NCBI GenBank assembly: GCA_028023455.1
Contig: JAQFVV010000112.1
Span: 1,304,001-1,368,000 of the forward strand
Direction of reading: 5' to 3'
DNA length: 64,000 bases
Source of the DNA: Epiperipatus broadwayi
Taxonomy: Eukaryota; Onychophora; Udeonychophora; Euonychophora; Peripatidae
Position numbers and translations under genes: made by a program. Position 1 is the stretch's first letter, and every line of letters begins with the position of its first letter. This document shows positions 60,096 to 64,000 of this stretch, piece by piece. The notes under the pieces were generated by a model. It saw only the letters and a program-made list of their open reading frames with translations. It made no database searches and was not told where the DNA came from.

Positions 60096-60737
60096 ATTAA
60101 GTGGATAATCACTAATCTAATGAATGACTAATAAAAATTATTACTATCTAACTTTTCTCTTCACAATGTTATACTTGCCATAATTTCATTTTGCTGTTTA
60201 GTTTTTTTAAAAACAACATTCTAATAATAAATATTACACATTTTCAATATACTCATTTTAATGCTCTAATGATCAGTGCAAACCATTACTAGGTCATGAC
60301 TTAGGGTTAAGTTTGGTACAGGGGATATTGCAAATTATTTCAGATTACAAACTGGCTTATAAACCATTTTAGTCTACTGGTTGGTAAATCAGTATCTAGT
60401 TGTTATTAGCTGGGAATTAATGATGCCAAATTAATATTCTTAATCAGATGAATGTTAATGTGGTAATTAAAAAAGACATTATAGTTGGGTTCTTCATTAT
60501 GGTGGTAGTTATGAAACTTCCATAGATACTAAGCTCATGGGTATATTTATTTACATACTTTCAATATCATACCTATTAACTTGGCACTTGTAAATATTTT
60601 CTCTGGTTCTTTGTCTTTAAGCTTGCTCTCTTGCAATTAAAAGAATAGCTAGTTCTTTTGTACTTATTTTAGAGCCATCTACAGTAAGGTTGAATAATCA
60701 ATGGGTAGTAGATGATATAATACTAGAAAATCCCCAT

Positions 60738-60800
60738 GTCCAGAGTTTCTAGCTTTTGATTTCATTAGTGATAACTAAGATTCAAAACTGGAACTAATTC
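60738..60800 (+). repeat. Dispersed repeat block (CTGGCTTTTGCATT family)
   Basis: CCCCATGTCCAGAGTTTCTAGC, then GATTTCATTAGTGATAACTA and CAAAACTGGAACTAATTC parallel the block at 35466-35545. Diverged copy. Confidence 0.45.
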
Positions 60801-61029
60801 AAATTATTCAAACTAACAATCTGGAAAAAATCTCTAAAGTTCAAAATGCATGCTAAGAATTACATAACTATATCGATTAGACCCCAGCCCAAGTTAATAT
60901 CTATATATTTTTGAGATTTTAGTTTTATGACAGCTATATGTCTCTTCTACCCATTGATGGTTAATATAATCTCTTGTATTTGAAGTATTAGTAGATTTTG
61001 AACATGATTCAGATTTGAATAAAATTAAT

Positions 61030-62867
61030 ATGAAAAGAACTGATTCACTTTCAAAAACTGCAACAAAGATAGCTGGTAGAAAAAAAGCAGCAATTGACCA
61101 ATAAAATATTTACTGAGACTAGAGAATTTATGAAGAAAATAAGAAATATGAAGATATACAAAAATGGTGCATTAAAAAGGATTGAATATCTCAAATTTTG
61201 TAAAATAGTGCGGAAAAGAGTTGAAAATGATATACGAAAGTATAACTGTGAACTAGCAAGGAAAGCTGCAGAAGAGAATAAAAATCTCAACAGTGTAAAA
61301 TAACATTTTGGCATTGATAGGAACTTTTTATCTGCAGTAAGAAAAAAAGATGAAATTATTACTAAAAAGAGAAATGACATCATGAAATGGGTAGAATTGC
61401 ACAGAATTTTAAATGAAGAAGTGAGACATGCAATTAAATTTATGAAGACAGGAAAGGCTCCAGGTAATGATGGAATTATAATTGATGTTTAAAAGAAGCA
61501 GGTAAAGAAATAGAATTTTTTTTAACAAAGTTATATACCAAATGTCTAAATGATAAAGATGTACCAGATGATTGGAAGAATGCAGTATTAATATTTAAAA
61601 AATGTGATAATGAAGATATTAGAAATTACAGACCTATCAGTTTTATACAATTTTTTTACCAGGATAATTACAACTCATCTACAGAGAACATTGGATTTCC
61701 ACCAACCAAGAAAACAAGCTGGATTTAAAAATGGTTTTAGTACAGCAGATCATATCCAGCTATTGAAAGAAGTATAGAAAGGACATATGAATATGAGTTG
61801 CCATTATGCTTTGGATTTGTAGATTATGAAAAGGCATTTGATTCTTTAAACATTTCTTCAGTGATTAAAACTTTGGATCATCAAGGTATAAATCCAGAAT
61901 ACTGTCATATTTTTAAAAAATATTTGTAAAAATATAACAGCAACAATTAGATTACATAATGATACCAGGAAAGTCAACATTGACAAGGGTGTAAAACAGG
62001 GTGACTTCATATCTCCAAAACTTAGCAATGCTGCAAGAAATATTTTGTGGATTAAAATGGGAAGCCAAAAGATTGAAAGTAAATGGAGATTATTTAAGTC
62101 ATTTAGATTTTGAAGATGATGTAGTTGTTTTTGCAAATAATGCTTTAGAGCTGCAGGAAATGTTGCAGGAGTTATCAGATGAAAGTAGGACTAAACATAA
62201 TTGTTAAAAAGACTAAAAGTAATATTCAATGGATTTTCTCAAAATAGAAAATAAAGATTGATTATGATGAGTTAGAAGAAGTTAACAGTTACAAATATCT
62301 TGGTCAGATTATTAATACAGATGGAAACATAATGGATGAAATTAATCATAGAATTAAACTTGTTTGGAGTGCTTTTGGTAGAAATAAGTTAACTTGATAC
62401 TAAAAGGAAATATGTCTATGTATTTGAAAAGGAAGGTTTTTAATAAATGTGTTTTACCAATTCTTACTTATGGATCTGAGACTTGGATACTACATAATAG
62501 AAGAACAATACGACTCAAAGAAATATGGAAAGATGCATGTTGAGAGTAATAAGAAGAGATCAAAAACATAATATATGGGTAAGAGAACAAACAAATGTTA
62601 CAGACCTCAATGTAAAAATTAAAAGACTGAAGTGGAGTTGGGCTGGACATATTGCTAGAAAAGATAATGATAGATGAACAATTGGAATCTTAAACTGGAT
62701 TCCAAGAGATTGTAAAAGACCCAGAGAGAGATGACACGTGAGATGGATGGATGAAATAAGTGTGCAGGGGTAATGTGGATAAGAGAAACTAGAGATCAGA
62801 GAAGATGGATTGAACTTTGGGAGACCTTTATCCTGCAGTGGATTGATAATGGTCGATGATGATGATT
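61030..62867 (+). pseudogene. RTE-type LINE, 5'-truncated, decayed reverse transcriptase
   Basis: In order on the plus strand: FMKKIRNMKIYKNGALKR and YNCELARKAAEENKNL (pre-RT region), then MKTGKAPGNDGI, a PDDWKNAVLIF...NYRPIS block, QAGFKNGFSTADHIQLL, motif A FVDYEKAFDS (61813), QGDFISPKLS, motif C region HLDFEDDVVVFA (the usual FADD is FEDD here), YKYLGQIINTDG, then HNIWVREQTNVTDL, LKWSWAGHIAR, LNWIPRDCKRP and a terminal TGATAATGGTCGATGATGAT tail typical of RTE elements. The upstream endonuclease is absent. Stops and frameshifts throughout show it is dead. Confidence 0.85.
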
Positions 62868-63420
62868 AAGCAATATTAAATATCATTAATTTTAATCAAG
62901 TTTTGATATCAGATTAGTATTATTTTTATCATGTATTTTTATCTTTTTCATAATCATTCTTCCCCTTTATACTTAGTAGGTTATTAATTTAACTTTCCCA
63001 CCTTCTAACATATAGCACATATTTAATGTTTATATAGATATATCAAAATATCAATAGACTGTCCTTAATTCAGATCTCTGGTTCCGGGGGGGGGGGGGGT
63101 GTATTGACAAATTTTTCAAATTTTAAAGCTAAATCAGTTTCCATCTCTTAAACCCAAACTTTGCTGAAAATTGAAATCTGTGGTTTTGAATATATAAATT
63201 ATTTTTTATGTATTGTACTTGCAGTAATTAAAACAATGAATCAAAACCATACTTTCTAATTCTGTCAAGATGAAAGTTTTTAAATTAAAGATATTCAAAC
63301 TAATAATGGTCATCCTGGAATTTTTTGGCATACGGCAGAATGTAATTCTTTAATATAATTCTAAGGCAGTATGTAATTTGCTTATACTGAATGTTTCTTA
63401 TGTATGTAAATAGAAGAGTT
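62868..63420. other. Stretch holding a G14 tract, otherwise unannotated
   Basis: A run of 14 G lies at 63086-63099. No gene or other repeat was recognised in the remainder. Confidence 0.5.
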
Positions 63421-63515
63421 TGAACTTAGGATTTTTCACTCTATTCAGCCTCCATTCTATCCCAAGCAACCAGTACACATGACCACACTATGCAAAAAAG
63501 ATACATATATTGGGT
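63420..63515 (+). repeat. Partial copy of the 9.2-kb repeat family
   Basis: GGATTTTTCACTCTATTCAGCCTCC, CATTCTATCCCAAGCAACCA and the following CACATGACCACACTATG parallel 9225-9310 (TTTTTCAGTCTGTTCATCCTCC, TATTTTAAGCAACCG). The similarity fades after about 90 bases. Confidence 0.55.
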
Positions 63516-64000
63516 GTCATGTATTTTTTTGCATTTTTTTTTACAAACAATCCGATTGAAAATCGTTTTAACCATCCTATTCTCTTCTATAAACCACAAT
63601 CTTCCAAGCATCTTTTATTTACTTAGTATTGCTAATTATCTCATTCCTATTTTATGAGTAGCTTTAATTGCTATCTACTTATTAGTTCCTGTGTGTTTTT
63701 CTACACTTTAAAAAAAAAAAATCTAGTAATCATTTATTAGATAACAGTAAAACATTGTTATATTGTGTACTCATTACTCTTGTCCAAGCGACATTTCCTT
63801 TGCAAATAGCAAAGACTATATCATAATCCGATTTTGTTTGTTTTCTGGTCTAAGTGCATTAACATCCACCTTCCAGCTTAATTTGTAACTAATATTGCCT
63901 GAAACTTGAGAAAAAAACAGTAAATTAATATACCCACCCATTCACCCCCCTTTTTTTAATACATGACATAATTAGTATTAACAAGATTTTATTATTTTTT
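63516..64000. other. Window end, no recognised feature
   Basis: AT-rich sequence with A10-type runs (63711) and a CCCCCCTTTTTTT junction near 63945. Nothing else supported. Confidence 0.4.

Noticed and set aside
61051-61383. 110-codon minus-strand frame
   Set aside because: It is the shadow of the plus-strand RTE pre-RT region.

Overview
This window is strongly AT-rich nuclear DNA of a eukaryote, almost certainly an invertebrate animal. The evidence is long gene-poor stretches, tRNA-derived SINE-like repeats, and a mix of hAT, mariner/Tc1/pogo-like, RTE-type LINE and Penelope-like elements. No sequence feature fixes the species. Low-GC, transposon-rich animals such as chelicerate arthropods or cnidarians are guesses only. 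No complete cellular gene was recognised. No rRNA, functional tRNA, CRISPR, operon or prokaryotic feature was seen.

Layout. 0.35-4.05 kb: a decayed hAT transposon (8-bp target duplication CTTTATAG) with a 1.19-kb non-autonomous TIR element nested in its transposase (8-bp duplication AAATATTT). A second copy of that nested element, inverted, lies at 55.35-56.71 kb (duplication TAAATATG). Both copies carry a short telomere-like CCCTAA/TTAGGG tract. 4.3-9.6 kb: tandem and fold-back repeats. 11.4-20.6 kb: inverted repeats, an (AAT)n/(ATT)n palindrome, LINE fragments, SINE-like copies. 21.1-23.7 kb: LINE RT remnant, internally deleted mariner with TA duplication, a direct duplication and a small fold-back MITE. 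24.4-25.5 kb: the only island that looks like a unique gene start, with a Kozak-perfect ATG followed by a consensus splice donor, and a nearby cluster of promoter-like motifs. 25.9-36.2 kb: Tc1-like scrap and antisense LINE remnants. 36.42-39.72 kb: a young, nearly intact Penelope-like element (RT plus GIY-YIG endonuclease) on the minus strand. It has a 15-bp target duplication, direct pseudo-LTRs and an extra inverted partial copy. Its terminal repeats carry a tRNA-like Pol III promoter and a hammerhead-ribozyme-like core. 40-64 kb: mariner-type remnant, SINEs, a 1.18-kb pogo-like TIR element, fold-back MITEs, a GC-rich tRNA-Val-like sequence, a LINE C-terminal fragment, a triplicated repeat, and a 5'-truncated RTE at 61.0-62.9 kb.

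Taken together the window is mostly layered transposon debris, probably within introns or between genes. The relative order is partly readable: the hAT is older than the element nested in it, while the Penelope element, with only one stop and one one-base deletion, is the youngest large insertion. All boundaries come from reading by eye. Those defined by matching target duplications are firm; the others are approximate.
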